Assembly (NCBI GenBank): GCA_903895725.1
Contig: CAITUV010000074.1
Span: 1 to 64,000 of the forward strand
Length of the DNA stretch: 64,000 nucleotides
Reading direction: 5' to 3'
Source of the DNA: an uncultured Myxococcales bacterium
Lineage (GTDB): Bacteria > Myxococcota_A > UBA9042 > CAIXZC01
Of this stretch, positions 45,433 through 55,600 are shown piece after piece. Position 1 is the stretch's first letter. Every line of letters begins with the position of its first letter. The position numbers and the translations under genes were made by a program. Under the pieces are notes generated by a model. It was not told the origin of the DNA. It did not search any database and saw only the letters and a program-made list of their open reading frames with translations.

Positions 45433-47292
45433 TCAGTGCTCGGGCGAGGCAGCGCCGCGCAGGGAGCCGTACCGGGCCGACCGCCGCATCCGCAGCATCA
45501 GCAGTCCCCCCAGGAAGCCGCACAGAACGCCCAGGCCGCTTGACGGAGCCGACGTGGTCGAGCACCCGCCGCCTCCCTTTCCGTAGCCACTGTGGAACCC
45601 CCCTTCGTCGACCGGAGGGAGCGGCGCATCCGGACCGCCGGAGGCGTCCGCCTGCGTGTCGTCGCCGGCAGCGTCACCGTCCGGCTCCGCCCCGCCGCTG
45701 CACTGGCCGTCGACGCAGCTGGTGGAGGCGGGACAGGCCTCGGGCGTTTCCATCGGGCAGTCGTCGTCACCGAGCGAGCAGACCAGGAGCCCGGTGGAGT
45801 CGTCGTTGCAGCGGGCCGTACCCACAGTGCAGGCAACCGGGCAGGGGAGCACGCATTCGACCTGCTCGTCGGCGTTGACCGAGCAGAACTTCCCCTCTTT
45901 CTGGCAATCCACGGTGAGCAACGTGTCCCCCGTGCATTTCATCGCCAGGTCGCCGTCGCAGATGCCGCCCGGGGGCATGTCGTCGCAGATGGACGGAGGG
46001 GGGACGCACTTGCCCGCTTTGCACGTGTCCTCCCCGGTGCACGGGACCTCGACGAAGTCGTGGCAGCCATCCTCGCCCAGCTTGCAGGTGGCCGCAGACT
46101 TGACGTGGAGGCAGGTCTTCTCGCCCAGGCTGCACTCGTTCCAGCAGAGCGGGCAGTCGGCCGGTTTGGGGGACTGGCAGAGCACCTCCGGAGGCGTACA
46201 CGTCTTGTCCCATTCCCCGCTCGGGATGGTGCCCACCACGCCGGTCAGTCGGCTTCCGCTCATGGCCAGCGTGGTCGTGTCCAGGAGGGCCTGCTCGAGC
46301 GCCGGCCAGGTCTGCTTCAGGATGGAGAGGGCTTCGGCTTCGTGCTCGGTGTCGTCTCCGAACACGGGTACCAGGAGCTTGTCGGGAAGCTGGAGGTAGG
46401 CCAGATAGGACGGCCGAACCGTGGTCTCGCCGACGGTGATCGGCTTGGGCATGGGGATGGGCTGGATCGTCGAGCCCGGCGGGAGAGCGGCCTCGAGGGC
46501 CTTGGCATTGTCCTTGAGAGTCCCCACGTTGGCGCTGTCCTGCGCCACCTCGTACTGGCCGATGAACACCTTGTCCGCCATCGCATAGCGGAAGAAAGTG
46601 TCGAGCCGCCCTTCCGGGTCGAAGTTGAGCGATTGGAGCACCACGACCTGCGTGCATCCGAGGTAGGTCTTCAGGATTCCGTTAATCTCGGCTGCCGTGA
46701 GCGGATAGCTCTTGCTGTGGAGCTTTGAGGAAACGACGCATGTTCCCTGGCCGTCGGATTCGATGAATCCCCGAGTCAGGAACACAGGGGGCCGCCACGC
46801 ACACGTCGAGAACACGGCGGCGAGCTTGCTTCCCGCCGCATCGTCATACTGCCGGTTCTGGAGATATCGGGGGTCGACGAGGCGCAGGCCTGCCTCCGAG
46901 GTCAAGACGAGGGGGAAGTACTCTCCTGCAGCCGTAGTGTTGAGCTGCTCGAAGTCTTGCCACTGGTAGGATTCCGGGGCAAGGCCGGCCCCGACGAGCA
47001 TCTGCTCGATCTGCTTGAGATCCTCGCTGCCCCCGTGGAGCAGGACCGCAGGCAGCCCGGCCAGGTGGGTCATCAGGGCCGGGAAGATCCCGCCGTTGCC
47101 CGGGTGGAGGACGACTTGAGCCGGGGTCCCGAACGACGGGGCCAGCAGGCTTCCTGCCGGAGGCGGCGCAGTAATCGAGAAGTACTCCGGGTGATCCGCT
47201 GCATAGTCCGCTGCGGCCGGTCGGGCTGCCAGCAGACAGACGAGCGCTGCGGCAAGCGACGCTGTCCGGAGAACGCTTCGTTCGGTCTTCAT
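45433..47292 (-). CDS. Deiminase-like exported protein, catalytic residues missing, MYXO-CTERM-like tail
   Basis: A 619-residue protein with a signal peptide (ALVCLLAARPAAA). Residues about 40-340 resemble agmatine/peptidyl-arginine deiminases: FIESDGQGTCVVSSKL, EINGILKTYLGCTQVVVLQS, GRLDTFFRYAMADKVFIGQY, PIPMPKPI. However the catalytic GHxD His is Arg (EGRLD), the expected WxRD aspartate is absent, and the final HCxT segment reads LTGVVGTIP. Cys-rich units and an Asp/Gly-rich linker follow, then a MYXO-CTERM-like tail (GGGGCS, hydrophobic helix, RMRRSARYG) with an extra 15 residues. ATG 47292 has GAGGTGG upstream. It is cotranscribed with the giant lipoprotein (22-base gap). Probably non-catalytic. 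Confidence 0.65.
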   Translation of the reverse strand: MKTERSVLRTASLAAALVCLLAARPAAADYAADHPEYFSITAPPPAGSLLAPSFGTPAQVVLHPGNGGIFPALMTHLAGLPAVLLHGGSEDLKQIEQMLVGAGLAPESYQWQDFEQLNTTAAGEYFPLVLTSEAGLRLVDPRYLQNRQYDDAAGSKLAAVFSTCAWRPPVFLTRGFIESDGQGTCVVSSKLHSKSYPLTAAEINGILKTYLGCTQVVVLQSLNFDPEGRLDTFFRYAMADKVFIGQYEVAQDSANVGTLKDNAKALEAALPPGSTIQPIPMPKPITVGETTVRPSYLAYLQLPDKLLVPVFGDDTEHEAEALSILKQTWPALEQALLDTTTLAMSGSRLTGVVGTIPSGEWDKTCTPPEVLCQSPKPADCPLCWNECSLGEKTCLHVKSAATCKLGEDGCHDFVEVPCTGEDTCKAGKCVPPPSICDDMPPGGICDGDLAMKCTGDTLLTVDCQKEGKFCSVNADEQVECVLPCPVACTVGTARCNDDSTGLLVCSLGDDDCPMETPEACPASTSCVDGQCSGGAEPDGDAAGDDTQADASGGPDAPLPPVDEGGFHSGYGKGGGGCSTTSAPSSGLGVLCGFLGGLLMLRMRRSARYGSLRGAASPEH

Positions 47293-47314
47293 CGGGCCAC
47301 CTCGCTTCATGGGG

Positions 47315-50300
47315 CTACTTCACGCTGACGGCGTTGAGGCGGATCTTGCTCCCGTCCCTCACATAGGTGCTGCCGAAGTTGTCCATGACCAGGGTGTGCA
47401 TGAGGTAGGGGGAGGTCCCGCTCTTGACGCTCTGGCCGGACGGAGACATGCGATGGAACCCGTGGTGCTTTGCGAGGTAGCAGGGCCCGTCCTGGGGCAG
47501 GACGTAAGGGAGCACGAAATCCCCCCCCGGGCTCTGGATCTTGGTGTTGTCATCCCGGAACGGGTCGTAGCAGCTTCCGGCCGTGGTGGAGCCGGCAGAG
47601 GTCTGTGCCACCAGCGTCCCGTTCTCGTCGTAGAAGTTGGCCTTGAACTGCGCCACGGAGTTGGCGGCCCACAGGATCACGAAGCGTCCGGCCGCGTTTA
47701 TGCCGACCTCGTGGGAGAAGTACCAGGAGCTGGGCGGGGCTCCCTGCACCTGGACCTGCGACTTGTCGAAGTTCCCCTGGGAGTCGAAGAGCCAGAACCA
47801 GATGGGGTTGCTGTCGTGCCCCTGGCACGTGATGACGCCCCGGCTCGAGTTCGGCTGGACCGCGAGTTGGAGGCTGAAATTGAACTGGCAGGTCCCGAAG
47901 TTCTTGGGCGCCAGCTTGTAGGTACCGTCCGGGGCCACGATGGCAAGGTACATCTTCTTGTCCTTGCCCATCCAGGCAAGGTAGGCGTTGCCCTTCTCGT
48001 CGAGGTCGATGTCTCGGCCCTCGTCCGCAGACTCGTTGGGGTCCACCACGAATGCCGCTGTCACCGGCTGGCACTGGCTGTTGTAGAGTCGGAACGACAT
48101 TCGACGGCTGGCCCAGTCCCCCGCGACCGTCTGGTGTCGGACGAACACGCCGAAGTAGCCGGTCTGGCCCGCCATCGCCATGTGCACGTGCTCGACGACC
48201 GCCCCGGCCGGGGCCTGGAGGACGGTGAACTTCCCGCCCACGGGCTGCCGGTTGAGGCCGTAGCACTGCCCGACGACGTTGCTCCCTTCCCGTCCGACAG
48301 CGGCCATGCGACGGTCGTAGGACACGTCAAAATCATCGGGGGTGAACGGGATGGTGTACGTGAAGCTCTCGTACTGGCAGGCCTCATTGCACCCATCTCC
48401 CGGCTTGACGTTCCCGTCGTCGCAGTCCTCGCCCGGCTCGACGGAGTTGTTGCCGCAGCAGTTCGAAGCGATGTGCACGCAGCCCACCAGTGGCTCGCAG
48501 ATGTCCTGAGTGCACGGGACCGCATCGTCGCAGCCCAGCGGTGTGCCTCCGACGCACTTCTTGTCCACGCACTTGTCGTTCTGGGTGCAGAGGTTCAAGT
48601 CGTCGCAGGTCTTCGTGTTGGCATCGAATCGGCAACCGGATTCGGGCACGCAGCTGTCGTCCGTGCACACGTTGTTGTCATTGCACGTAACCGGGGTACC
48701 GGGCACGCACTTGGCATCGACACAATAATCGTTGGAGGTGCAGGCGTTCTTGTCGTCACAGCCCCCCTTGTTGGCGATGTAGATGCACCCCTGACCGGAG
48801 CACGTGTCGTCGGTGCAGGGGTTGCCGTCGTCGCAGTCGGCCGGCGTTCCCGGCGTGCAAAGGCCGTTGCTGCACTTGTCGTTGACCGAGCAGGGGTCCC
48901 CGTCCTCGCACGGCTTGAGGTTGAAGGAGTGGACGCAGCCCAGGTCCTTGGCGCAAGTATCGTCGGTACACGGGTTGGCGTCGTCGCACGAGACGGCCTC
49001 GCCGCTGCACCATCCGCCGGAGCAGTGGTCTTCCGAGGTGCACTTGTTGCCGTCGTCGCAGGCCGCAGTATTGGCGGTGAACGTGCACCCGATGGCCGGC
49101 ACGCAGGCGTCGGTGGTGCACGGGTTCGAGTCGTTGCAGGTCAGCTCTCCCGACGAGATGCAGCCGCCCAGGTGGCAATGGTCCCCCGTGGTGCACAGGT
49201 TGCCATCGTTGCACGGGGCGCTGTTCAGGTTGGTCATGCACCCGACAGCGGGATCACACAGGTTGTCGGTGCAGGGGTTGTCGTCGGTGCAGGAGAGCTT
49301 GCCCGTGCTCTTGCACACTCCCGCTTCGCAGTGATCCCCCGTGGTGCACAGGTTTTCGTCGCTGCACGGCTGCCCGTCGTCCGGCACGTGCTGGCAGCCC
49401 CCCTGGGCATTGCAGCCGTCGACCGTGCAGGGGTTGCCGTCGTCGCATGAGCCGCCCACTCCGGCCTGGCAGCCCAGCGTCGGGTGGCAGGTTTCCAGGC
49501 CGTTGCACGGATCCTGGTCATCGCACACGAGCGACACTCCGGGCTTGCAGCCGACCGCCTGGTCGCAGCTCTCGGTCCCGTTGCAGACGTTCCCGTCGTC
49601 GCACTTCAGAGGCAGGCCGGGCTTGCAGCCGCCGTCCAGGCAGACGTCGCCCGTGGTGCAGACGTCGTCATCGGAGCACGGCTTCGCGTTGTTGGCGTGG
49701 AGGCACCCGCCCGCGGGCAGGCACGAATCATCGGTGCAGGGGTTCCCGTCGTTGCAGTTGAGGGCCGGTCCGCCGGTGCATTTGCCTGCCAGGCACTGGT
49801 CGTCATAGGTGCAGGAGCTCCCGTCGCTGCACGGGGCTCCGTCCGCGCTCGGGACCAGGGAGCACTGTCCGGAGCTCGGGGCGCATTGGGCCGCCAGGCA
49901 GGGCGCGTCGCTTCCCTGAGGAGCGGGGCAGGTCACGATGGTATCCTGTGCCACCCGGCAGAGGTAGGGCAGCTTGCTCAGGTCGCACTCGAGGGTCCCG
50001 TTGCAGGCATCCCCGTCCTCCAGCACGGCACAGTCGGAATTCGACTTGCAGTCGCAGGCGACGGGGGTACCTGCGCAGGCACCGCCCGAGCACTGGTCGG
50101 CCACGGTGCAGGGGTCCAGGTCATCGCACGGGCCGGAAAGCGGGGGAAACTCGCAGCCTCCGGTGGCGGTGCAGACGTCGTCGGTGCACGGGTTCTTGTC
50201 GTTGCACTCGACGGCGGCCCCTACGCAGACACCTGCCACGCAGTGGTCGGCCACGGTGCAGGGGTCGTTGTCCTTGCACTCCCCCTCGTCCAGCGCCTCG

Positions 50301-51166
50301 TTGACGCACCCGTCCTTCCCCTTGCAGGAATCGCTGGTGCAGTCGTTTCCGTCGTCGCAGGAGCCGTCGTCGACCAGGCCGTTGCAGTCGTTGTCGATTC
50401 CGTCGCAGCTCTCGGCCTCAGGAATCAGGGCGTCGCAATCGGTCAGCCCCTCCGCAGTGCAGACCCGTTTGCCCTCGCACGTGCCGAATTCGTTCTCCCG
50501 GCCGCATGGCGTCGTCAGCGACAGCTCAACGGAGCGGGCTGCGCAAGGGCAGACTCCCGTGTCGGAGATACACTGGGTCGTGGGCACTCCGTCCACGGTC
50601 AGAGCCTCTTTGCAGGTGAATCCCCACGGGCAGTCGCCGGCGTTGGCGCAGGGCCCTCCGCAGAAGCTCCCTTCCTGGCCGTAGCTCACGCAGACGTCGT
50701 CGGCCCCGACCGACTTGCACCCCTCAGTGGTGGCGCAGGGCTTGCAGAGGTTGGAGAACCGCGACACGCAGATGTAGACCACGTCCGGGCCGCCGCCTAC
50801 CGGCTTGCAGTCCCAGCCGTCCGGGCACTCCTCCTGGCAGGTCTGTGTGCAGACGCCGTTGCCCATGTGCTCGACGCACCAGCCCGACTGGCAGCTCTCG
50901 TTGGCCGTACACGGGTCGAGGAAGCACCCCTCTCCCGGAGCGCAGGCCGGACCGATCTCGCCATCGAGTCGGAGATCTGCCGCATGGTTTCCCCGGGCTT
51001 CCAAAGCGTCGTCCGTCTGCTGCTCGCCGAACCGTACGTCGCCGGCAGCAGCAACGTCGGCGGCGGGCACGTCGGCTGCATCGAGGGTCGAGATCTGCGA
51101 ACCGCCGGCACAGGACTGCACCATGCACAGCGCACAGGCAACGAGGAACGAGGAACGAAGATTCAT
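47315..51166 (-). CDS. Giant Cys-rich lipoprotein, paralogue of the 3086-7789 protein
   Basis: A 1283-residue lipoprotein (VQSC, Cys19); ATG 51166 chosen for its spacing from GGGGGAG. The N-terminal 270 residues parallel the 3086-7789 protein almost block for block (FLDPCTANESCQSGWC, CPWGFTC, then CDGIDNDCNGLVDDG). About twenty CDDGNPCT-type units follow to about residue 930, then a DUF4215-like CDDGNVKPGDGCNEACQYE unit. The C-terminal 330 residues are a beta-rich domain (GQTGYFGVFVRHQTVAG, NAYLAWMGKDKKMYLAIVAP), possibly a propeller, unrelated to the YWTD/SBBP region of the paralogue. Likely a surface-tethered stalk with a binding head; function unknown. Confidence 0.85.
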   Translation of the reverse strand: MNLRSSFLVACALCMVQSCAGGSQISTLDAADVPAADVAAAGDVRFGEQQTDDALEARGNHAADLRLDGEIGPACAPGEGCFLDPCTANESCQSGWCVEHMGNGVCTQTCQEECPDGWDCKPVGGGPDVVYICVSRFSNLCKPCATTEGCKSVGADDVCVSYGQEGSFCGGPCANAGDCPWGFTCKEALTVDGVPTTQCISDTGVCPCAARSVELSLTTPCGRENEFGTCEGKRVCTAEGLTDCDALIPEAESCDGIDNDCNGLVDDGSCDDGNDCTSDSCKGKDGCVNEALDEGECKDNDPCTVADHCVAGVCVGAAVECNDKNPCTDDVCTATGGCEFPPLSGPCDDLDPCTVADQCSGGACAGTPVACDCKSNSDCAVLEDGDACNGTLECDLSKLPYLCRVAQDTIVTCPAPQGSDAPCLAAQCAPSSGQCSLVPSADGAPCSDGSSCTYDDQCLAGKCTGGPALNCNDGNPCTDDSCLPAGGCLHANNAKPCSDDDVCTTGDVCLDGGCKPGLPLKCDDGNVCNGTESCDQAVGCKPGVSLVCDDQDPCNGLETCHPTLGCQAGVGGSCDDGNPCTVDGCNAQGGCQHVPDDGQPCSDENLCTTGDHCEAGVCKSTGKLSCTDDNPCTDNLCDPAVGCMTNLNSAPCNDGNLCTTGDHCHLGGCISSGELTCNDSNPCTTDACVPAIGCTFTANTAACDDGNKCTSEDHCSGGWCSGEAVSCDDANPCTDDTCAKDLGCVHSFNLKPCEDGDPCSVNDKCSNGLCTPGTPADCDDGNPCTDDTCSGQGCIYIANKGGCDDKNACTSNDYCVDAKCVPGTPVTCNDNNVCTDDSCVPESGCRFDANTKTCDDLNLCTQNDKCVDKKCVGGTPLGCDDAVPCTQDICEPLVGCVHIASNCCGNNSVEPGEDCDDGNVKPGDGCNEACQYESFTYTIPFTPDDFDVSYDRRMAAVGREGSNVVGQCYGLNRQPVGGKFTVLQAPAGAVVEHVHMAMAGQTGYFGVFVRHQTVAGDWASRRMSFRLYNSQCQPVTAAFVVDPNESADEGRDIDLDEKGNAYLAWMGKDKKMYLAIVAPDGTYKLAPKNFGTCQFNFSLQLAVQPNSSRGVITCQGHDSNPIWFWLFDSQGNFDKSQVQVQGAPPSSWYFSHEVGINAAGRFVILWAANSVAQFKANFYDENGTLVAQTSAGSTTAGSCYDPFRDDNTKIQSPGGDFVLPYVLPQDGPCYLAKHHGFHRMSPSGQSVKSGTSPYLMHTLVMDNFGSTYVRDGSKIRLNAVSVK

Positions 51167-51263
51167 GGACATCTCCCCCACTGTCAACGGGTGCATGGTA
51201 CCACGGCGCGGATGCGTGCGAAAGCCCGAGCCGCCGCTTCCGGCGCCCCCCTTGCGTTACCGG

Positions 51264-51292
51264 TTGACAGGAACGGCCTGCTCCTCTAAACA
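51264..51292 (+). promoter_or_regulatory. Putative promoter for tRNA-Ser
   Basis: A perfect TTGACA (51264-51269), 17-base spacer and TAAACA (51287-51292), about 30 bases before the mature tRNA 5' end. This is the strongest -35 match with a stable RNA gene downstream. Confidence 0.6.
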
Positions 51293-51323
51293 GTAGCCGG
51301 GCGAAAGGCCCGTTGACTCATGA

Positions 51324-51413
51324 GGAGGAGTGGCCGAGCGGCCTAAGGCGACGGTCTTGAAAACCGTTGACCTCGTAAGGGGTCCGGAGGTTCGAATCCT
51401 CTCTCCTCCGCCA
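51324..51413 (+). tRNA. tRNA-Ser, anticodon TGA, CCA encoded
   Basis: A 90-base class II tRNA with a 7-bp acceptor stem GGAGGAG/CTCCTCC, anticodon loop CTTGAAA (anticodon TGA, reading UCA and probably other UCN codons), a long variable arm (GACCTCGTAAGGGGTC), a T loop with GGTTCGAATCC and an encoded 3' CCA at 51411-51413. Preceded by a good promoter. Confidence 0.97.
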
Positions 51414-51506
51414 TCAGGACAGCGTGTTTCCGTGGGATGACCGTTGGGGCGGGGCGCGTGATGTGCCGTTGGCGCCGCCCGCCCTCGAACGATCCCCATC
51501 CTTTGA

Positions 51507-51528
51507 ACCCCCCGGGACACCGGGGGGT
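51507..51528. terminator. 9-bp perfect hairpin downstream of tRNA-Ser
   Basis: ACCCCCCGG (51507-51515) pairs perfectly with CCGGGGGGT (51520-51528) over a GACA loop. It lies in the convergent gap after the tRNA and before the end of the 51660 gene. There is no T-run; it may act as a bidirectional transcription barrier. Confidence 0.35.
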
Positions 51529-51565
51529 GGCCCAGCGGCCTGTGCCCTACCTCGGCCCACAATAG

Positions 51566-51591
51566 CCCCGGGTCCGGGGGCGGACCCGGGG
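51566..51591. terminator. 11-bp perfect hairpin in the same convergent gap
   Basis: CCCCGGGTCCG (51566-51576) pairs with CGGACCCGGGG (51581-51591) over a GGGG loop. Second strong structure between tRNA-Ser and the convergent lipoprotein gene; no T-run. Confidence 0.35.
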
Positions 51592-51659
51592 TCACCCTGC
51601 GGATGTGCCGTGGGTGGGGGTTGCGGATGTGCCGTGTGTGCGTGGGCCGGCCGGAAGTC

Positions 51660-52592
51660 CTACTTCTCCGGCTCACCGGCGACGACGGACAGGAGGTAGT
51701 CGGTGGTGCGGGCAGGATCCTTGCCGCCAGTCTTGGCCTCCGCAAAGTCCGCTGCGTTCCAGCTCTTCTTGACCACCTTTCCTTCGATGATGGCGAACTG
51801 CCCCTTGGTGAAGGCCGCTTTCTGGTCGGCGGGAAGCTCGGCGCAGAACACCGCCCATCCCTCCGCCGTCTCGTGGCCCAGGAGCACCAGGTTGTCCTTC
51901 ATGCCGAGCACGACTCCCCGCAGCTTGACCGATTCGAACTGGCCGTAGTGTTCCGGGTACTTGACCACGTCGCCGACCAGCATCACGGCCTCCAGCTTGA
52001 ACTTCGGGCCGAAATGGCCTTCCGGAGCCTCGGGCTCGGTCGGCTGGGCAACGACGTCGCCTTCTGCCGGAGCAGCGCCCGCGTCGGCGGCCGGAGCAGC
52101 GCCTTCTGCCGGAGCAGCACCCTCCGCTGGAGCAGCACCCTCCGCCGGAGCAGCACCCTCCGCCGGAGCAGCACCCTCCGCCGGAGCAGCACCCTCCGCC
52201 GGAGCAGCACCCTCCGCCGGGGCAGCACCCTCTGCCGGGGCAGCGCCTTCCGCCGGAGCCGCACCCTCTGCCGGAGCAGCGCCTTCCGCCGGAGCCGCAG
52301 CCTCCGCCGGAGCAGCGCCTTCCGCCGGAGCCGCAGCCTCAGCCGTGGCAGCGCCTTCCGCCGGAGCCGCAGCCTCAGCCGGAGCAGCGCCTTCCGCCGG
52401 AGCCGCAGCCTCAGCCGGAGCAGCGCCTTCCGCCGGAGCCGCGGCCTCCTCCGGCTTGGCCGGAGCCTCCTTCGGTTCCTCCTTCTTGGCCTCCTCCTTC
52501 CTGGGCTCCTCTTTCTTCGTCTCCTCGGCCTTCTTGCAGCCGGGGGCAGCAATCGCCAGAGCCAGCACGATCAACGCAAGTCTCTTCCGCAT
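51660..52592 (-). CDS. Lipoprotein with AAPAEG repeats and OB-fold-like domain
   Basis: A 310-residue lipoprotein (APGC, Cys19). A Lys/Glu-rich segment (KKEEPRKEEAKKEEPKE) is followed by about 20 six-residue units (AAPAEG/AAAPAE, about 50-180), probably a flexible spacer. The C-terminal 130 residues (FKLEAVMLVGDVVKYPEHYG, VKLRGVVLGMKDNLVLLG, FAIIEGKVVKK) resemble an OB-fold tRNA_anti-like domain. It is 37 bases downstream of the giant PPC-repeat gene and probably cotranscribed. Start from ATG 52592 with GGAGG upstream. Function unknown. Confidence 0.75.
   Translation of the reverse strand: MRKRLALIVLALAIAAPGCKKAEETKKEEPRKEEAKKEEPKEAPAKPEEAAAPAEGAAPAEAAAPAEGAAPAEAAAPAEGAATAEAAAPAEGAAPAEAAAPAEGAAPAEGAAPAEGAAPAEGAAPAEGAAPAEGAAPAEGAAPAEGAAPAEGAAPAEGAAPAEGAAPAADAGAAPAEGDVVAQPTEPEAPEGHFGPKFKLEAVMLVGDVVKYPEHYGQFESVKLRGVVLGMKDNLVLLGHETAEGWAVFCAELPADQKAAFTKGQFAIIEGKVVKKSWNAADFAEAKTGGKDPARTTDYLLSVVAGEPEK
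52075..52450. repeat. 18-base coding tandem repeat (AAPAEG units)
   Basis: About 20 tandem 18-base units, on the plus strand like CCGGAGCAGCACCCTCCG, encoding AAPAEG or AEAAAP on the minus strand. The units fall into a homogeneous block and a block with a two-unit period, so expansion happened at more than one scale. Frame is kept. Confidence 0.9.
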
Positions 52593-52629
52593 CACACTAC
52601 CTCCGTTTCCATGTTGATTGGGGACCGGT

Positions 52630-55600
52630 TCACGGGTTCTTGGCCTTGGAGCAGGTGACCGACAGGTCGTCGATCCACCAGTCGTCTGCTTCGGAACCCT
52701 TGTACGCTGCAAAAACCCGGACCTTCTCGAAGGCCGAGACATCGAACAGGTGGCTGCCGCCGGACGCCCAGAGAGTCTGGGGAAGCAGCGCCTCCTGTAC
52801 CACGGTCGTGGTGCCGTCATCGATGCCGATTCCGTGCCACAGGAGCCATGCGAGGAAGGCCCCCTTCTGGGAGAAGGTCACGGTGATTTCATCGCACCAG
52901 CTCACGTCGAGCTCCGGGGTGAGCAGGTCGTAGGAGACATCGGCGCTGCAAAGGCCCCACGACAACTTCATTCCGTGGCCGAAGCCGTTGGTTCCTCCAG
53001 CAACGAGCTTCCACTGGCAGGCCTGGTCCGGGCCCCGCGTGATGAACCCGTCTGGCCAGGCACCGCCACTCTCGAAGTCCTCGGTGTAGGGAAGCGGCAG
53101 GACCATGCAGAAGCCGGAGCTGACGCACTCGTCGTCGGCGCAATCCACGAGCAGGTCGCAGTCGTTGTCGATGTTGTCTCCGCAGTGAGTCTCGGTGCAC
53201 CACTGGGTGCCGGTGCACTCCTTGTCGCAACAGTCGGCAAAACCGTCGCCGTCGTCATCGATTCCGTTGGTGCAGTTGGCCTCGCTGACGGGCAGCTTCT
53301 TGAACTTCAGGACGAGCGTGTAGGCGGCCGCATCCCCTTCGAACGAGCCGTCCACGACGACGAAGTAGGTCCCTGTCTTGAGGATGAGGTCGGTCGCCTG
53401 GGCAGGGCCGCTCGTGCCCTTTGCGCAGCCGACTTCAGCACCCTGGACGCAGTCGGCCGAGAAGAGGTAGACCGCGGGGTAGAAGATGCCATCGAAGTCC
53501 GCACTGGCCGAGACATTCATCGGGTCGGCCAGGTCGAGACGGAACACGACATCGGGAGATTGGGCCGTCGCCGCGCTGCAGCTTCCCTGGTATTCGTTGC
53601 CCATGCCGGTGGTGTCGCCCTTGTAGGTGAGCTCCAGCCCGTCATTGGCCTTGATAATCGGTATCCCGTCGTTGACGAGGAACGCCGACGTGCAGGTCTC
53701 TCCCTCGCAGGACAGCTCGGCCGCACACTCGTCGTCGAAGCAGTCGATCAGCGTGTCGAAGTCATCGTCCTTGCCATTGGTACAGTCGGACTCGGTGAAG
53801 ACATGCTCCAGGAATTTCAGCGTGAGCGTGTAGCCGCCGGCATCACCCGGGAAGTCGCCGTCGAGGACGACGTACCAGGTTCCGGGCTCGAGGACGACAT
53901 CGAGCAGTGCGGGGTCACCCTTGGCGGTCACGCAGTCGAGCTCGGCGCCGCCGCAGCTGTCCTTGAACAGGTAGAGGGCGGGGAAGAAGAAGGAGTCGAA
54001 GTCGTGGGTGATGGTGACATCCATGGTGTCGGTGAGCGTGAAGGACCACACGGCATCGGGGCTGTCGGCGCTTCCCTCGCTGCACGAGCCGGCCAGGGAG
54101 TCAGAAAGGCCCGCTGTGCTGCCCGCGTAGGTGAGGGTCAGACCGTCGTCGGCCTTGGAGATGGGGACCCCTTCGTTGGCGAGGAGCGGATGGGCGCACT
54201 CATCGCCTTCGACCCACGTGGGGGCGAAGGTGAATTCGACCGAGTAGGTCGCGGCATCGCCCGGCCAGTTGCCGTCGAGCACGACATACCAGGTTCCCGG
54301 GCCCAACACGGTCTCGAGCGATGCCGGCTCCGCCTTGGCCGCGGCGCAGCCTTTCTCTGCTCCGGCGCAGGTACCCTGGAGGATGTAGACTGCGGGCCAT
54401 TTCTGCGAGTCGTAGGTGAGCTTGACTCCCACCTTCATTTCCGTGCCGAGGACGAGCTTGAAGATCGAATCCGGCGATTCCGCCGATGCAGCGCTGCACG
54501 TTCCGGCAAAGTCGTCCGAGTTGCCGATGGTGCTGCCCGTGTAAGTCAGGGTCTTGCCGTACAGCTCTTCGCCGACCGCCTTGCCGCCATACACGTCGAT
54601 GGCGGTCTGACACGTGTCTCCTCCACCGCAGATCGGATTGGAGTCACAGTCGGGATCCGCACAGTCGGGCTTGGCGTCGAGGTCGTCGTCGGCCTGGTTG
54701 TTGCAGTCCGTTTCGGCCTGCGGGGGCGGTGTGAGCTCAAGCACCAGCGAGTAGCCTCCGGTGGACTGCTGGAATCCCTTGACCTGGAAGTAGTAGATGC
54801 CGGCCTCCACGAGCCCGTATTCCACGGTCTCTGCGGCTCCGACCGGTGACTGGTCGGCCACGACGAGAGGAACTCCGTTGGCGTCGAAGAGGGTCGCCTT
54901 GAGGTCGAGCACCGGCTCGGGATCGGCGGTGGCGCTCAGGAAGCGGGGGGCGGAGATGACGAACCGGTACCAGTCCTCGTCCCCTTCCGGATAGAGCATC
55001 GTCCCCCAGGCAGCGGGGAAGCCCACGTCGCCGATGTCACCCATGTCGAATGCCTTCTCGATGGTGTTGTTCGGCTCGTAGGGGTCGGAGCAGATGAGCT
55101 CGGTCTTGCAGTCCAGGTCCTCGCAGTCCGGGGCGCCGTCGACGTCGTCGTCCAGCCCGTTGGAGCAGTTGAGCTCGACGTCGGGAGGCGGTGCGAACTC
55201 CATGGTGAACGAGTAGGGGCCCTTGTCCGGTTCGAACTTGGGAGCCAATCCTACGGCCGCACCGTCCAGCACGACGTAATAGGTTCCGACGGGCAGCTTC
55301 TTCTTGATCGTGATGGCCGAGGAGAAGCCGCTGACGCAGGCGAGGGCACTCTTGGGGTCACAGTCCGCTGCCAGCAGGTACATGGCCGGATAGGCCGTGT
55401 TGAGGAAGTCGTAGGTGAACGTGATGTCCAGGGGCGAGGCCAGGGTGAACTTGTAGACCACGTCGGGGCACTTGGCTGTTTCGGCATCGCAGGAAGCCGA
55501 GTAGTGGGCCCCCATGCCGTCAGTGGTGCCCTCGAACTTCAGCTTCTTGCCGATGAGGTCGCCCATGATCGGCTGTCCGTCATTGACCGGGAATGCCTGC

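Noticed and set aside
47309..49450. Plus-strand frame of 713 codons, and similar antisense frames at 4484-6364, 49484-51289 and 52618-54849
   Set aside because: All mirror CDDGNPCT-type coding repeats on the minus strand, which lack stops when read in reverse. No ribosome site, no homology pattern.
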